The notes under the pieces are model-generated. The model was given only the letters and a program-made list of their open reading frames with translations. It did no database searches and was not told the origin of the DNA. A DNA stretch of 64,000 nt from Bog-473 sp963717455 (GTDB taxonomy: Bacteria; Actinomycetota; Acidimicrobiia; Acidimicrobiales; RAAP-2): positions 2,170,001 through 2,234,000 of the forward strand of contig OY970336.1 in NCBI GenBank assembly GCA_963717455.1, read 5' to 3'. Each line of letters begins with the position of its first letter. The stretch's first letter is position 1. Positions 9,022 through 17,737 of the stretch are shown one piece after another. Position numbers and translations under genes: made by a program.

Positions 9022-9552
9022 CTAATCTCTGTCGTTATCGCCCCAGGCAGCGAGCACATACCAACGACCTTCCCAAGAAGGCGCGTCAGTCTCCAAAACA
9101 AGGCCCTCGAGACGGAGTGTTTTGAGTGCACGCGACACAGCGGCCTGATGAACTCTCATATCTGCGACCAAGTAGTGCGGTCTACAAGGCCCCTCCACAA
9201 GAGCACTTAAGATTCGGAACTTGAGAGTCACTGGATTCGTAGTCCGGACACGCATCTCATCGTTGGCCGTCAACGCTGAAGTAAGAGAGGTGATGCCCGT
9301 TCGAAGGGCTTCGTGCAGTGCCAGATCGATCCGGCCTGATCGTTCGAGCCGAAGTTTCAGTCGACAGAGACGCGAACGGCAGCCCACAATGACGGTGGCG
9401 GTTCCCGTAGTCGCAGCGTTGCCCACAAGGTTGCCTATGCGTTCTACCATCTCGGTGGTCAGCGCACCTGCCAGAATTGCAGATGTAGCTGACTCAAGGA
9501 GCTGATCTGCATCGCGCAAAAGAGGATCAACTGTAAGAAATCGGACGGTCAT
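9022..9552 (-). CDS. Putative winged-helix transcriptional regulator
   Basis: 176 residues, ATG start. The C-terminal 65 residues (LKFRILSALVEGPCRPHYLV...AVSRALKTLRLEGLVLE) resemble a MarR/Lrp-like winged helix: a recognition helix with VSRALKTL followed by a beta wing. The N-terminal half has no recognisable motif and could be an oligomerisation or ligand domain. No clear ribosome site is seen. It could regulate the adjacent CoA-transferase genes. Assignment rests on the helix pattern only. Confidence 0.5.
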   Translation of the reverse strand: MTVRFLTVDPLLRDADQLLESATSAILAGALTTEMVERIGNLVGNAATTGTATVIVGCRSRLCRLKLRLERSGRIDLALHEALRTGITSLTSALTANDEMRVRTTNPVTLKFRILSALVEGPCRPHYLVADMRVHQAAVSRALKTLRLEGLVLETDAPSWEGRWYVLAAWGDNDRD

Positions 9553-10022
9553 GGTTCAGGATTGATCGGTAATGGTTACCATCGAGTTAGCGGAGAACTC
9601 GTCCAGCGACCACCTCAGGGTTGTCCTCTTCCGGGTTAACCCGTGTTTCGTTGCTAAGCCAGCGCAACGATGCCTTTGACGTCGGAAACGTTTTCCTGGA
9701 GCAACGTGTCGCTTCGTTCTCAACTCAGCCAACAATTTGGATCGTTCGAACCGTATGACGCCAGGGTCGAAGGACGTCACTTACGGCGGATCTAAGGGCT
9801 TCTATCTCCCGAAGTTCAGGTAGATGATCTGCTTGTTTGTGTGCGGTGTGGCGAATATCAACCTGGATGACGTTGCTCGCGTTAAGGAGGATCTCGACAC
9901 CGGTGATGATAACCCCCGTCTCATCGGGATACGAAGCACCGACTGCCAAGATCACGCGCCTACACATCTCAGGTGTCAGCATGTTGATGGCGTAGCGACA
10001 AACAAAAATCGGCAGACCGACA
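9553..10022. other. Gap without recognisable gene
   Basis: About 470 bp between the winged-helix gene and the CoA-transferase B gene. Open frames on the minus strand here show no family motif. It may be decayed sequence, consistent with the damaged neighbours. Confidence 0.4.
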
Positions 10023-10805
10023 TCAACTAGACCGATCCTGAACAAAGAACGATCCAATTCCACACGCGGCCGCATCGAGCAAAAGTGTGTTCGTGATCCT
10101 AGTCCCAGAGCGGACAGTCGAAACGGAGTAGGTACTAGAACCTGTTTCGAGCTGCAGCTGCCTAAGTCCACTCGACCGTTCCACATACTCCTGGAACAAA
10201 ACCTGTAGTTTCCGTGCGAGCTTGGCTGCCGTTGTGCCATAAGTTTCGATCAGATCCACCCCGTCAGGAGAGATCGTGAACACTGCGTAGTCTGTGTAGA
10301 GGCGAGTGACGCATCCGCGACCAGTCAGCGGATAGTTGCAACTCGGTACCAGCTTTGGGTGGCCGTCCTTCGTGAACAGCGTCATGATCATATAAACTGC
10401 CTTGGCGCCAGTCGCTAGGTCCATAGCGCCCCCGACCGCAGGAATTGCGTCGGGGGAGCCAGTGTGCCAGTTCGCGAGATCTCCGCTGGCCGAAACTTGG
10501 AAGGCACCCATGACGCACACGTCGAGGTGCCCACCGCGCATGATCGCAAAGCTGTCGGCGTGGTGGAAGTAGCTCGCGCCCGGTGTTTCAGTGATCGGCG
10601 TCACGCCGGCACGTCGTCCCATTCCCAGCATGCCGTTCTCAGTGTGCAGTGTGATGCCTGCGGCCGGATCGAGATGGTCGGCTACAGCGGTTGGTTGTCC
10701 GATACCAAGGTTGACGTAACTGCCCGGCGGAATATCACGCGCTACTCGGGCTGGGATCTCGGCGCGGTCGAGCGGCCCGCGGTCGAGGTGTTCGACGACA
10801 TTCAT
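10023..10805 (-). CDS. 3-oxoacid CoA-transferase, B subunit (odd C-terminus)
   Basis: 260 residues. Diagnostic motifs are GSYVNLGIGQPTAVADHL, the catalytic-Glu segment LHTENGMLGMGR, SFAIMRGGHLDVCVMGAFQV and GGAMDLATGAK. B subunits usually run about 210-225 residues and end shortly after the LVE.A.G segment (here LIETYGTTAAKLARKL). About 55 further residues of low-complexity, non-family sequence follow, as if the original stop was lost. Partner of the A subunit (ATGA overlap near 10802). The enzyme moves CoA from succinyl-CoA to a 3-oxoacid such as 3-oxoadipate. Because the A gene is broken, this copy may be non-functional; an intact pair lies at 17738-19143. Confidence 0.8.
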   Translation of the reverse strand: MNVVEHLDRGPLDRAEIPARVARDIPPGSYVNLGIGQPTAVADHLDPAAGITLHTENGMLGMGRRAGVTPITETPGASYFHHADSFAIMRGGHLDVCVMGAFQVSASGDLANWHTGSPDAIPAVGGAMDLATGAKAVYMIMTLFTKDGHPKLVPSCNYPLTGRGCVTRLYTDYAVFTISPDGVDLIETYGTTAAKLARKLQVLFQEYVERSSGLRQLQLETGSSTYSVSTVRSGTRITNTLLLDAAACGIGSFFVQDRSS

Positions 10806-11489
10806 GACGTGGCGCCCACGGGACGTGCGATCGACACGATTCGATCGATGAAGATTCCAGGGGTGATGATCGCCTCCGGATCGAGCTGGCCGATCTCAAC
10901 GAGCTCTTGGACCTGTACCAGGGTCATCGAAGCGGCGGCCGCCATAACCGGTCCGAAGTTGCGGGCAGTCTTACGGTAGACAAGATTTCCAGCTGCGTCG
11001 GCGCGATGAGCCTTGATTAGCGCGATGTCACCCTTGATCGGATACTCGAGCAGGTGTTCGCGACCGTCTATGACGCGGGTCTCCCGGCCGACAGCCAACG
11101 GCGTGCCGACGCCGGTTGGACAGTAGAAGGCGCCGAGGCCAGCACCGGCAGCGCGCAACCGTTCGGCCAGCGTGCCTTGAGGGACGAGTTCGAGCTCCAT
11201 TCCGCGGGATCGATAGAGATTGTCGAAGACCCAGGAGTCGTCCGAACGTGGGAAGGAGCAGATTGATCCGACGCACTCGTCCAGCGCCTAGCAGCGCCGC
11301 CAATCCGGTGTCACCGTTGCCCGCATTGTTGCTGACGACCGTGAGGTCGGTCGCGCCCTGTCGTCGCAGGGCATCGATCAGCTCTACCGGTTGCCCGGCC
11401 GCACCGAATCCGCCGATGAGCACCGTCGCTCCGTCAGGGACCTCTTCCACCGCCTCGTCGGCGTCGACGAAAAGTCGTGCCTTGGTCAT
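10802..11489 (-). pseudogene. 3-oxoacid CoA-transferase, A subunit, frameshifted
   Basis: Starts at ATG 11489 (MTKARLFVDADEAVEEV). The N-terminal frame carries VLIGGFGAAGQPVELIDAL and continues to GRVRRI; the remaining family sequence (ICSFPRSDDSWVFDNLYRS, then GMELELVPQGTLAERL and GAFYCPTGVGT) continues in another frame. One extra base near 11255 (reading GATCAATC where GATCATC would keep frame) accounts for the break. The C-terminal part overlaps the B gene start by four bases, as in intact pairs. Intended role: acceptor half of 3-oxoacid CoA-transferase. Confidence 0.83.
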
Positions 11490-11491
11490 TT

Positions 11492-11690
11492 CTACGCGAC
11501 GTTCTCGACCATCTGTCCGAGACCCTGGCCCACGCCGGTACAGAGCGCAGCGGGGTCCAGCCGTCGCGATCGATCCAGCGGACCCATACAGATTTATGGC
11601 TGTGAGGTCATACATTCGAACGTCGCCAAGAGGTCCATTGAGGCGTCTGAACAACGTACGGACCGCGTCGCATACGAGTGCAGTCGGCAT
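11492..11690 (-). pseudogene. Thiolase reduced to its two ends (PcaF-like remnant)
   Basis: The minus strand begins MPTALVCDAVRTLFRRLNG, the N-terminus of a 3-oxoadipyl/acetyl-CoA thiolase. About 45 codons later, in a different frame, it reads ALCTGVGQGLGQMVENVA and stop, the C-terminus of the same family including the Cys of CTGVGQG. Roughly 300 or more codons of the middle are missing. The stop lies 2 bases before the CoA-transferase A start, so an operon thiolase-A-B once existed here. The product cannot be active. Confidence 0.75.
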
Positions 11691-11739
11691 CGGATCTCCT
11701 TCCTCGTTCCATGCGTGACCTGCTCTACCCTATGTTAGT

Positions 11740-11764
11740 GTGATGTGATCAGATATATCATCAC
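11740..11764. promoter_or_regulatory. Inverted repeat in divergent promoter region
   Basis: GTGATG-N13-CATCAC, with an inner TGAT-N7-ATCA, sits in the 150-bp gap between the leftward thiolase/CoA-transferase set and the rightward FAD oxidase. Symmetry, AT-richness and place suggest an operator controlling both directions. The cognate regulator is unknown; the winged-helix, TetR or GntR proteins of the island are candidates. Confidence 0.45.
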
Positions 11765-11841
11765 TCCCGTCCGGTGACTGCTGATGACCTCCAGCCCCAG
11801 CGGCAGGCTCGTCAGGTAGGCGCCACGAAAGGTCTGGTCCG

Positions 11842-13173
11842 ATGACAGCGAAGTCCACTGGGTTTGAGGTGATTCTGCGCGGCGATCCGAATTACGAGCA
11901 GGCGCGGCAGGGGACGTGCCGTAACCGACACCTCCCAGATCGCTATCCGGAAGTGATCGTGCAGGCGACTACGGAGCATGGGGTCGCCGCCGCGGTGCGT
12001 ATGGCTGTGGCGAACGGCTGGAAGGTGGGTATCCGTTCCGGCGGACACAGTTGGTCATGCAATCACGTACGGGACGGCGGGATGCTGCTGGACGTCTCTC
12101 GCCTAAACCAGGTCGCAATCGATAAGGTTGCGATGCTCGCAACGGTCGGTCCGGGCTGCAGGAGCAATGAGTTCGATGACCTTCTAGCAGAGCAGGAGCT
12201 GTTCTTCCCCGTCGGGCATTGCGAAGGCGTCGGACTGGGCGGCTACCTCCTGCAAGGTGGCTTTGGCTGGAACTCTCGCGCTATGGGGATGGCATGCGAG
12301 AGCGTGGTTGCGATCGACTATGTAGATGGCGGCGGTAGGCTCCGGTACGCCAGTCCCGAAGAGAACGCGGACGTCTTTTGGGCGGCGCGGGGTGCTGGTC
12401 CAGGGTTCTTCGGGGTGGTCACACGGTTCCACCTGAGGCTCCACCGTCGCCCGCCGGTGATCGGTGCGCGTCTGGGGATATACCCCATCGACACGTTCGA
12501 GGAACTCCTCCGCTGGGCCCATCATGTAGGCCCGGACGTGCCGAGTTCCGTAGAGCTGATGTTCGTAGTCTCACGCCGACTCCCCAGTACGGGCGAGCCC
12601 GGCATCCTGTTGATCGTCGCTGTCTTTGCCGACAGCAAGAAGCAGGCGCTGGACAATATTTCCTTCTTGGAGACCCGGCCAGAGGCGGCGCTCCACTTCA
12701 CATCATTCGAACAGATGCCGCTGCAGACGCTGACAGCAGAGACGATGTCGAACTATCCACTCGATCACTTCCATGTCGTCGACAACATGTGGACCCATGC
12801 TTCCGCCGACGAACTGCTACCCGCCCTAAATCAGCTCCTCGAAACCCTTCCGGCGGCACCTGCGCATTTCATCTGGATGAACTGGTCACCGAAGCTCGCG
12901 CGCTCCGACATGGCCTACTCTCTCGAGGACGAGACGTATATCGCGATGTACGGCCTCTGGAAGGTCCCAGACCATGAGCTGACGGTGACTAACTGGGTTC
13001 TCGATGGAATCACCGCCCTATCGCCGCTCTCCAGCGGGATTCAGCTTGCCGACGAGAACCTGGCTCGACGCAGTGCCCCCTTTATGGCGGTGGCGAATCG
13101 TGACCGACTCGAGGCCATTCGTCGAGAGCGGGACCCGGCGGGACGCTTCCACACTTACGGAGACGTACCTTGA
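11842..13173 (+). CDS. BBE-like FAD-linked oxidase
   Basis: 443 residues. The N-terminal FAD-binding (PCMH) domain has RSGGHSWSCN with the His that usually carries FAD, and GHCEGVGLGGYLLQGGFG whose Cys aligns with the second covalent attachment site of berberine-bridge-type enzymes. The C-terminus ends with the usual RLEAIRRERDPAGRF pattern. Such enzymes oxidise alcohols, sugars, phenolics or lactams with O2 as acceptor and make H2O2. ATG start. It sits in the catabolic island upstream of the TetR gene. Confidence 0.82.
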   Translation: MTAKSTGFEVILRGDPNYEQARQGTCRNRHLPDRYPEVIVQATTEHGVAAAVRMAVANGWKVGIRSGGHSWSCNHVRDGGMLLDVSRLNQVAIDKVAMLATVGPGCRSNEFDDLLAEQELFFPVGHCEGVGLGGYLLQGGFGWNSRAMGMACESVVAIDYVDGGGRLRYASPEENADVFWAARGAGPGFFGVVTRFHLRLHRRPPVIGARLGIYPIDTFEELLRWAHHVGPDVPSSVELMFVVSRRLPSTGEPGILLIVAVFADSKKQALDNISFLETRPEAALHFTSFEQMPLQTLTAETMSNYPLDHFHVVDNMWTHASADELLPALNQLLETLPAAPAHFIWMNWSPKLARSDMAYSLEDETYIAMYGLWKVPDHELTVTNWVLDGITALSPLSSGIQLADENLARRSAPFMAVANRDRLEAIRRERDPAGRFHTYGDVP

Positions 13174-13342
13174 TGCGCTCTGACGTGGCAGCCGGGCCGC
13201 ATAGGGCGTTGAGCGCAGAAAGCCGACCTGTCCGAAGCGCAACTTGCGCCGTCCTGTCGCCGGTGCGGACATCCCCTCCCTTGCTGTCGTTATAGGCGCT
13301 GACCTGGGCGAACCGAACCGCTGAAAACTCTCTTGCCGTTTC

Positions 13343-13357
13343 TTACATACTATGTAA
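13343..13357. promoter_or_regulatory. Perfect palindrome, likely TetR operator
   Basis: TTACATA-C-TATGTAA, a 15-bp perfect dyad 20 bases upstream of the TetR gene start. Position and size fit an autoregulatory operator for the TetR protein, which would also control the downstream hydroxylase operon. Confidence 0.65.
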
Positions 13358-13376
13358 AGATGCAGATCATGCAAAA

Positions 13377-14111
13377 ATGCAGGCAATGTTGAGCAGCCAA
13401 TCAGTGGATGGCTTGCGCTCTCGCAAGAAAGCGGAGACGCGGTGCGCAATCCAGCAAGCTGCGCTCCGACTCGCCACCGAACACGGCTATGCGGCGACAA
13501 CGGCAAGCGCGATTGCAGAGGAGGCGAACGTTTCGCTGCGCACATTGTTCAACTACTTCCCGCGCCGTGATCAGGCGATCTGCGGTCCGACCATTGAATT
13601 GAACGACCCTGCGCTTGTCCGGGAGCAGCTCGCGGATGCGCCATCGGTTCTGCAGGGCGTGCTGGATGCCTTCGACACTTGTGCTCCGCCACTGGAGGGT
13701 CCCACCTGGGCCCAGCGCCGAGCCTTGATTCAGTCGACTCCAGAGCTGCTACACCTGCACCTTTCGGCGATAGATCGTTTCGAGCTCGAGCTGGCGGAGC
13801 TGGTCGAGGCAGAGTTCCGCGCGCACCCTGATCGGAGGCGCCTAGGCGCCGATGTGTCGCCAGCGGACGAGGCTCGGTTGATAGTTACGACGATCGGCGG
13901 AGTCATGCGATTCGGAATGCAGACATGGCTTTCAGAACGTGTGGATGTGAACGTTTCACGGCGGTTTGCCATAGCGCGTGTTGTCAGCCAGCTGAGCCAG
14001 ATCCTCCATGGGGAGGAGCGAAATGTGGAAGCGACTGCTGGCACCAGCGCGATCGGCGTGATCCACCCAGCCAAAGTCGTGACCCAGACAACGCGAAAGG
14101 CGACGCGGTAA
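13377..14111 (+). CDS. TetR family transcriptional regulator
   Basis: 244 residues (an in-frame ATG at 13386 is an equally good start). The N-terminal HTH is ALRLATEHGYAATTASAIAEEANVSLRTLFNYFPRRDQ, a canonical TetR DNA-binding domain, followed by a divergent ligand domain. The stop overlaps the ATG of the FAD hydroxylase by one base (TAATG), so the regulator is co-transcribed with the catabolic genes. The dyad at 13343-13357 is its probable operator. It should respond to an aromatic substrate or a CoA intermediate. Confidence 0.88.
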   Translation: MQAMLSSQSVDGLRSRKKAETRCAIQQAALRLATEHGYAATTASAIAEEANVSLRTLFNYFPRRDQAICGPTIELNDPALVREQLADAPSVLQGVLDAFDTCAPPLEGPTWAQRRALIQSTPELLHLHLSAIDRFELELAELVEAEFRAHPDRRRLGADVSPADEARLIVTTIGGVMRFGMQTWLSERVDVNVSRRFAIARVVSQLSQILHGEERNVEATAGTSAIGVIHPAKVVTQTTRKATR

Positions 14112-15784
14112 TGCAGAGTGAAGGTACGAGAAGCCATTTCCCCGTCGCGATCTCAGGTGGTGGACCTGTAGGCATGGCCTTGGCAATCGACCTGGGGCTG
14201 CGGGGAGTCCCCGTCGTCGTCTTCGAGCGTAGGCCTGCGGGCGCACACGTTCTCGCCCGTGCCAATATGACGAACGTCCGTTCGATGGAGCACTTTCGCC
14301 GGTGGGGGATTGCAGACGCCCTCAGGGACAACGACCCCGTCAGCCCGCTAATCCAGCGGGACATCGCATTCGTGACACGGCTTGCCGGGTATGAGATCCT
14401 CAGGTTTCCCAACGCGTACGAGTGGTCTGAGCGGTTGTCCATCGCATCAGAGGTTGGTGAGTGGGCTCCTCAGGGGGCTATCGAAAAGACGCTTCACGAC
14501 CGGATTGCCAGCCTGCCATTGGTCGACCTGAGGCTCGAGACCGAAGTCGAGTCAGTCCATCAGGATGACAGTGGTGTCACGATTGAAGTTCGGACGCCGA
14601 TCGGGCGCGAGTCTGTCACAGCGGACTACCTCGTCGTGGCCGAGGGGAGCCGTAGCCGACTGCGCAATGAGGTTCTTAACGTGCGTATGGAGGGCAAGCC
14701 CGAGTTGGCGCGAAGCTTCCTTTGGCACGTGAAGGCCCCTGGATTGGCAGATCTCTGGAGGGCCACCCCGATGGCCTCGATGCTCATCTTCTACAACGAG
14801 GACCGAGCCTGCGACAGCCTCGTCCCGCAGTCGGGTACCGACCACTGGGCGTACTTCTGTTCACCGCTCCCGGACCACGTCAACGGTGACGACTGGGAAA
14901 CCTGTCGGAAGATGCTCTTCCGCGCGATCGGTGAGGAGTTTGACGTGGAGCCACTCGACGGTGGCGAGTTCATTACGCACTCGATGCAGGCACCGCGCTT
15001 TGACTTCGGCCGGATAGCGCTCGCCGGCGACTCGGCCCACCTGGTCTCTCCAATGGGTGGCTTCGGGATGAACATAGGTATCGGGGACGCGGCGGATCTG
15101 GGCTGGAAGCTGACCGCGCTCATCGAGGGCTGGGGCGGACCGACGCTGCTTCCCAGCTACAGCATCGAGCGCGGCGAAGCGGCACGGTTCATCCTTGAGG
15201 GGTGTGAGCGCAATCAGGCCGTTGGCGCAGCGGAACTGGTGCGTAACGGTATCGAGGACGATGGTCCACACGGGGATGAAGTGCGCACTGCCGTGGCCAG
15301 AGACATCGAGATCCAGAAATCCCGGCAGTTCAAGCGAATGGGCGGCCAGCTCGGCTACCGTTACTCGTCCTCCCCCATCATCGCCCGCGACAGCACAGAG
15401 GAGCCACCGCCCTCCTTCGAGGACTACGTCCCGTCGTCGGCACCCGGCAACCGCGCGCCACACCACTGGCTTGCAGACGGGTCCTCGCTCTACGACCACC
15501 TTGGATGGGGCTTCACGCTGCTCACCCTGGGCGACGTCAGCACGGCTAAGGCCGTTAAGGCGAGCGCGGCTCGTGCCATCCCGCTCAGAGTGCTCGCCCC
15601 AGAAGAGCCGGACCGATCAGCACTCGCCGAGCTGTATAGCTGCCCCCTCACCTTGATCCGCTCCGACCATCACGTGGCCTGGCGCGGTGATCGGCTTCCG
15701 GAAGACGTCGATGGCCTGCTCGACGTCGTAACGGGATGGGCGGGTTGGCGCACACCTGTCTTGAGTACGTCCCGACCTTTCTAG
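14111..15784 (+). CDS. FAD-dependent aromatic ring hydroxylase (MhpA/phenol hydroxylase type)
   Basis: 557 residues from ATG 14111. The N-terminal FAD motif is ISGGGPVGMALAIDLGLRG with VVFERR after beta-2; the second FAD motif is RIALAGDSAHLVSPMGGFGMNIGIGDAADLGWKL. The roughly 550-residue length and C-terminal thioredoxin-like region fit the MhpA/TfdB/PheA class of NAD(P)H-dependent monooxygenases that ortho-hydroxylate phenols or phenylpropanoids. It is followed by a VOC protein and a dienelactone hydrolase, consistent with a ring-degradation operon. Confidence 0.85.
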   Translation: MQSEGTRSHFPVAISGGGPVGMALAIDLGLRGVPVVVFERRPAGAHVLARANMTNVRSMEHFRRWGIADALRDNDPVSPLIQRDIAFVTRLAGYEILRFPNAYEWSERLSIASEVGEWAPQGAIEKTLHDRIASLPLVDLRLETEVESVHQDDSGVTIEVRTPIGRESVTADYLVVAEGSRSRLRNEVLNVRMEGKPELARSFLWHVKAPGLADLWRATPMASMLIFYNEDRACDSLVPQSGTDHWAYFCSPLPDHVNGDDWETCRKMLFRAIGEEFDVEPLDGGEFITHSMQAPRFDFGRIALAGDSAHLVSPMGGFGMNIGIGDAADLGWKLTALIEGWGGPTLLPSYSIERGEAARFILEGCERNQAVGAAELVRNGIEDDGPHGDEVRTAVARDIEIQKSRQFKRMGGQLGYRYSSSPIIARDSTEEPPPSFEDYVPSSAPGNRAPHHWLADGSSLYDHLGWGFTLLTLGDVSTAKAVKASAARAIPLRVLAPEEPDRSALAELYSCPLTLIRSDHHVAWRGDRLPEDVDGLLDVVTGWAGWRTPVLSTSRPF

Positions 15785-15812
15785 ACCACGAATGAACAAG
15801 GGAGAAATCACC

Positions 15813-16268
15813 ATGCCTCAAGTGACCCGGCTCGGCCACGTCGGGCTCTTCGTGACTGACCCGGAGGTGATGCTGGACTTCTATTCAGGATTCCTCGGTA
15901 TGACGATCACTGATCGCGACGAGCGCCGCATCTTCTTGAGTTCCCGCCCCGAAGAGGAGCACCACGAGCTGCTTTTGGTTAAGGACCCGGAGCGGCATAC
16001 CGATCCGCAACAGCTCTCCTTCGTCGTCGACTCCCTGTCCGACCTTCGGGATTTCTACGCGCAGATCGTCGAGCGGGAATATTCCATCGACCACGTGTCC
16101 AACCACGGCAACGCCATTGGGTGCTACTTCCGGGACCCGGAAGGCAACCGTGTCGAGGTCTACTGGCACACCGACATGGATTGGCCGCAACCATTCAGCG
16201 AGCCGATCGACTTGTCACTCTCTGAAGAAGACCTTCGGGGGATACTCGCCAACATGCAGGCTGCCTAA
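15813..16268 (+). CDS. VOC (glyoxalase/extradiol dioxygenase-like) protein
   Basis: 151 residues from ATG 15813 (ribosome site AAGGGAG just upstream; an ATG at 15792 places the ribosome site inside the gene and is rejected). MPQVTRLGHVGLFVTDPEVMLDFYSGFLG opens a VOC domain, with candidate metal ligands at His (LGHVG), His (EEHHELLL) and Glu (NRVEVYW). One-domain length is shorter than two-domain extradiol dioxygenases. It may cleave or isomerise a catechol-derived intermediate. Confidence 0.8.
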   Translation: MPQVTRLGHVGLFVTDPEVMLDFYSGFLGMTITDRDERRIFLSSRPEEEHHELLLVKDPERHTDPQQLSFVVDSLSDLRDFYAQIVEREYSIDHVSNHGNAIGCYFRDPEGNRVEVYWHTDMDWPQPFSEPIDLSLSEEDLRGILANMQAA

Positions 16269-16298
16269 GCCGCCCGTTCTGCGAGACCGGAGACTGCG

Positions 16299-17084
16299 GT
16301 GAAGGAAGGCATGATCGTCGAGGTGGTCGGATTCCCGGGTTACCACGGTGATGTGATCGAGGGCTACTACGCGTGGCCCGTGATGTCCGATTCCATGCCT
16401 GGTGTGGTGGTCCTTCACCACGCCCCAGGGCTCGACCCATGGAGCAAGGAGGTCGTGCGGAACTTTGCCTACGCTGGCTTGGCGGCGGTGGCGCCACACT
16501 TGTACCACCGTCGCGGACCGGGCGATTGGGCCGACGTCGCCGCTGCGGCACGGGCCGACGGCCTCGAGAAGGCGATGCCGAATGATCAGGTATCGGGCGA
16601 CATTGCTGGAGCCGCGGCATACCTGCGCGCACAGCCGGGCGCAAACGGCAAGGTTGGCGTCATCGGGTTTTGTTCCGGAGGGCGCCAGGCGTTTCTCGCG
16701 GCCTGCGACGTGCCGTCGCTCAACGCGGCGGTGGATTGCTGGGGAGGGTCCATCCTGCCCCGACAGCCGGATCCGGCCGGTTGGCGGCCCCCTCGAAATG
16801 GCGTGATACACCGAGCTGTCGACATGTCCGTGCCCCTGCTCGGGATCTTCGGTAACGATGACTCAAATCCAGATTCCGACGACGTCGACGAGATCGAACG
16901 GATCCTCACTGAGCTCGGAAAGAATTTCGAGTTCCACAGGTATGACGGCGCCGGACACGCGTTCTTCTGCCACGACAAGCCAAGCTATCGACAGGAATCG
17001 GCCGTCGACGGCTGGTCCAAGGTGTTCGCGTTCTTCGAGAGCCACCTGCGAGAGGAGAAGGGCCATGTGCACCTGGATCACTGA
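16299..17084 (+). CDS. Dienelactone hydrolase family protein
   Basis: 261 residues, GTG start. Alpha/beta-hydrolase of the DLH family: nucleophile Cys in GVIGFCSGGRQA, acid in FGNDDSNPD, His in DGAGHAFFC. DLH opens the lactone ring of dienelactones to maleylacetate in chloro-/hydroxy-aromatic breakdown. The downstream small gene overlaps its 3' end by 20 bases. Confidence 0.85.
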   Translation: MKEGMIVEVVGFPGYHGDVIEGYYAWPVMSDSMPGVVVLHHAPGLDPWSKEVVRNFAYAGLAAVAPHLYHRRGPGDWADVAAAARADGLEKAMPNDQVSGDIAGAAAYLRAQPGANGKVGVIGFCSGGRQAFLAACDVPSLNAAVDCWGGSILPRQPDPAGWRPPRNGVIHRAVDMSVPLLGIFGNDDSNPDSDDVDEIERILTELGKNFEFHRYDGAGHAFFCHDKPSYRQESAVDGWSKVFAFFESHLREEKGHVHLDH

Positions 17085-17373
17085 CAAGGTTCCGATGACG
17101 GGCAGCGCGCGGGGCGTCCCGGATTGGATCTCCGTGACCCACGCCAACGTCTCGTACGACCATCCTGCTCGTGCCCCGTTCGAACACGCGGTCCTCATCG
17201 ACTTCGTAAGACCTGCGGCCGGCGTGGGTGCACGAGTCGCCGTTGAACTCAGTGCCCTCTCCGCTCGGGCACTGGTGTACGCGCTACAGGAGGCTCTCGC
17301 CAGTCCAGAGGCGGTCCGCGACATCAAGGACCAGTCTGCTGGCGCTTCTGCTCCCGAGGTTCTACGTGGCTGA
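17065..17373 (+). CDS. Small DUF6295-like protein
   Basis: 102 residues from ATG 17065 (GAGAGGAGAAGGG upstream). The pattern MCTWITDKVPMTGSARGVPDW...HANVSYDHPARAPFEHAVLIDF resembles a conserved small actinobacterial family found next to dienelactone hydrolase and SDR genes, which I recall as DUF6295. Its function is unknown. The tight overlap with the DLH gene implies joint expression. Confidence 0.6.
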   Translation: MCTWITDKVPMTGSARGVPDWISVTHANVSYDHPARAPFEHAVLIDFVRPAAGVGARVAVELSALSARALVYALQEALASPEAVRDIKDQSAGASAPEVLRG

Positions 17374-17712
17374 ATCAGAGGCCCCAGTTGCGCTCGTAAC
17401 CAGCGGAGCTGGATTCATCGGCGCGGTGATCACCGCAACGCTCAAAGCGACCTCCTCGATGCCGACGCGTTGCCGGCTTGAGCTCTAGATGGTTCGGGAA
17501 TCACCGTCAATTGTGTTGCGCCGGGCCTCACGCCACGTCCCGGCGACGTGATTGGACCTGAGCTCCTGGAAGCCGTGATTCGCCGCCAATCTCTGCTACG
17601 GAACTTCGTTCTTTCCGAGGTAGCACCAGCGGTGGGGTTCCTATTTCGGCCCGAAGCGCAGGCCATCTCTGGACCGGTCCTGTGTCCCCATGGAGGGTTC
17701 GTATTCCGATGA
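17366..17712 (+). pseudogene. SDR reduced to N- and C-terminal ends
   Basis: The GTG at 17366 opens VAESEAPVALVTSGAGFIGAV, an SDR cofactor motif. After about 30 residues the family signal stops, and from about 17500 another frame reads GITVNCVAPGLTPRPG... and ends ISGPVLCPHGGFVFR, an SDR C-terminus closely like that of the intact SDR at 5890. The active-site Tyr/Lys region is missing. It is an internal-deletion remnant between the DUF6295-like gene and the CoA-transferase pair. Confidence 0.75.
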
Positions 17713-17737
17713 CGAGACCCAGCTGAGGACAGGTCAT

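Noticed and set aside
9725..10240. Minus-strand open frame between the regulator and CoA-transferase B
   Set aside because: No start context or motif, and part of it overlaps the odd tail of the B subunit; may be decay, not a gene.
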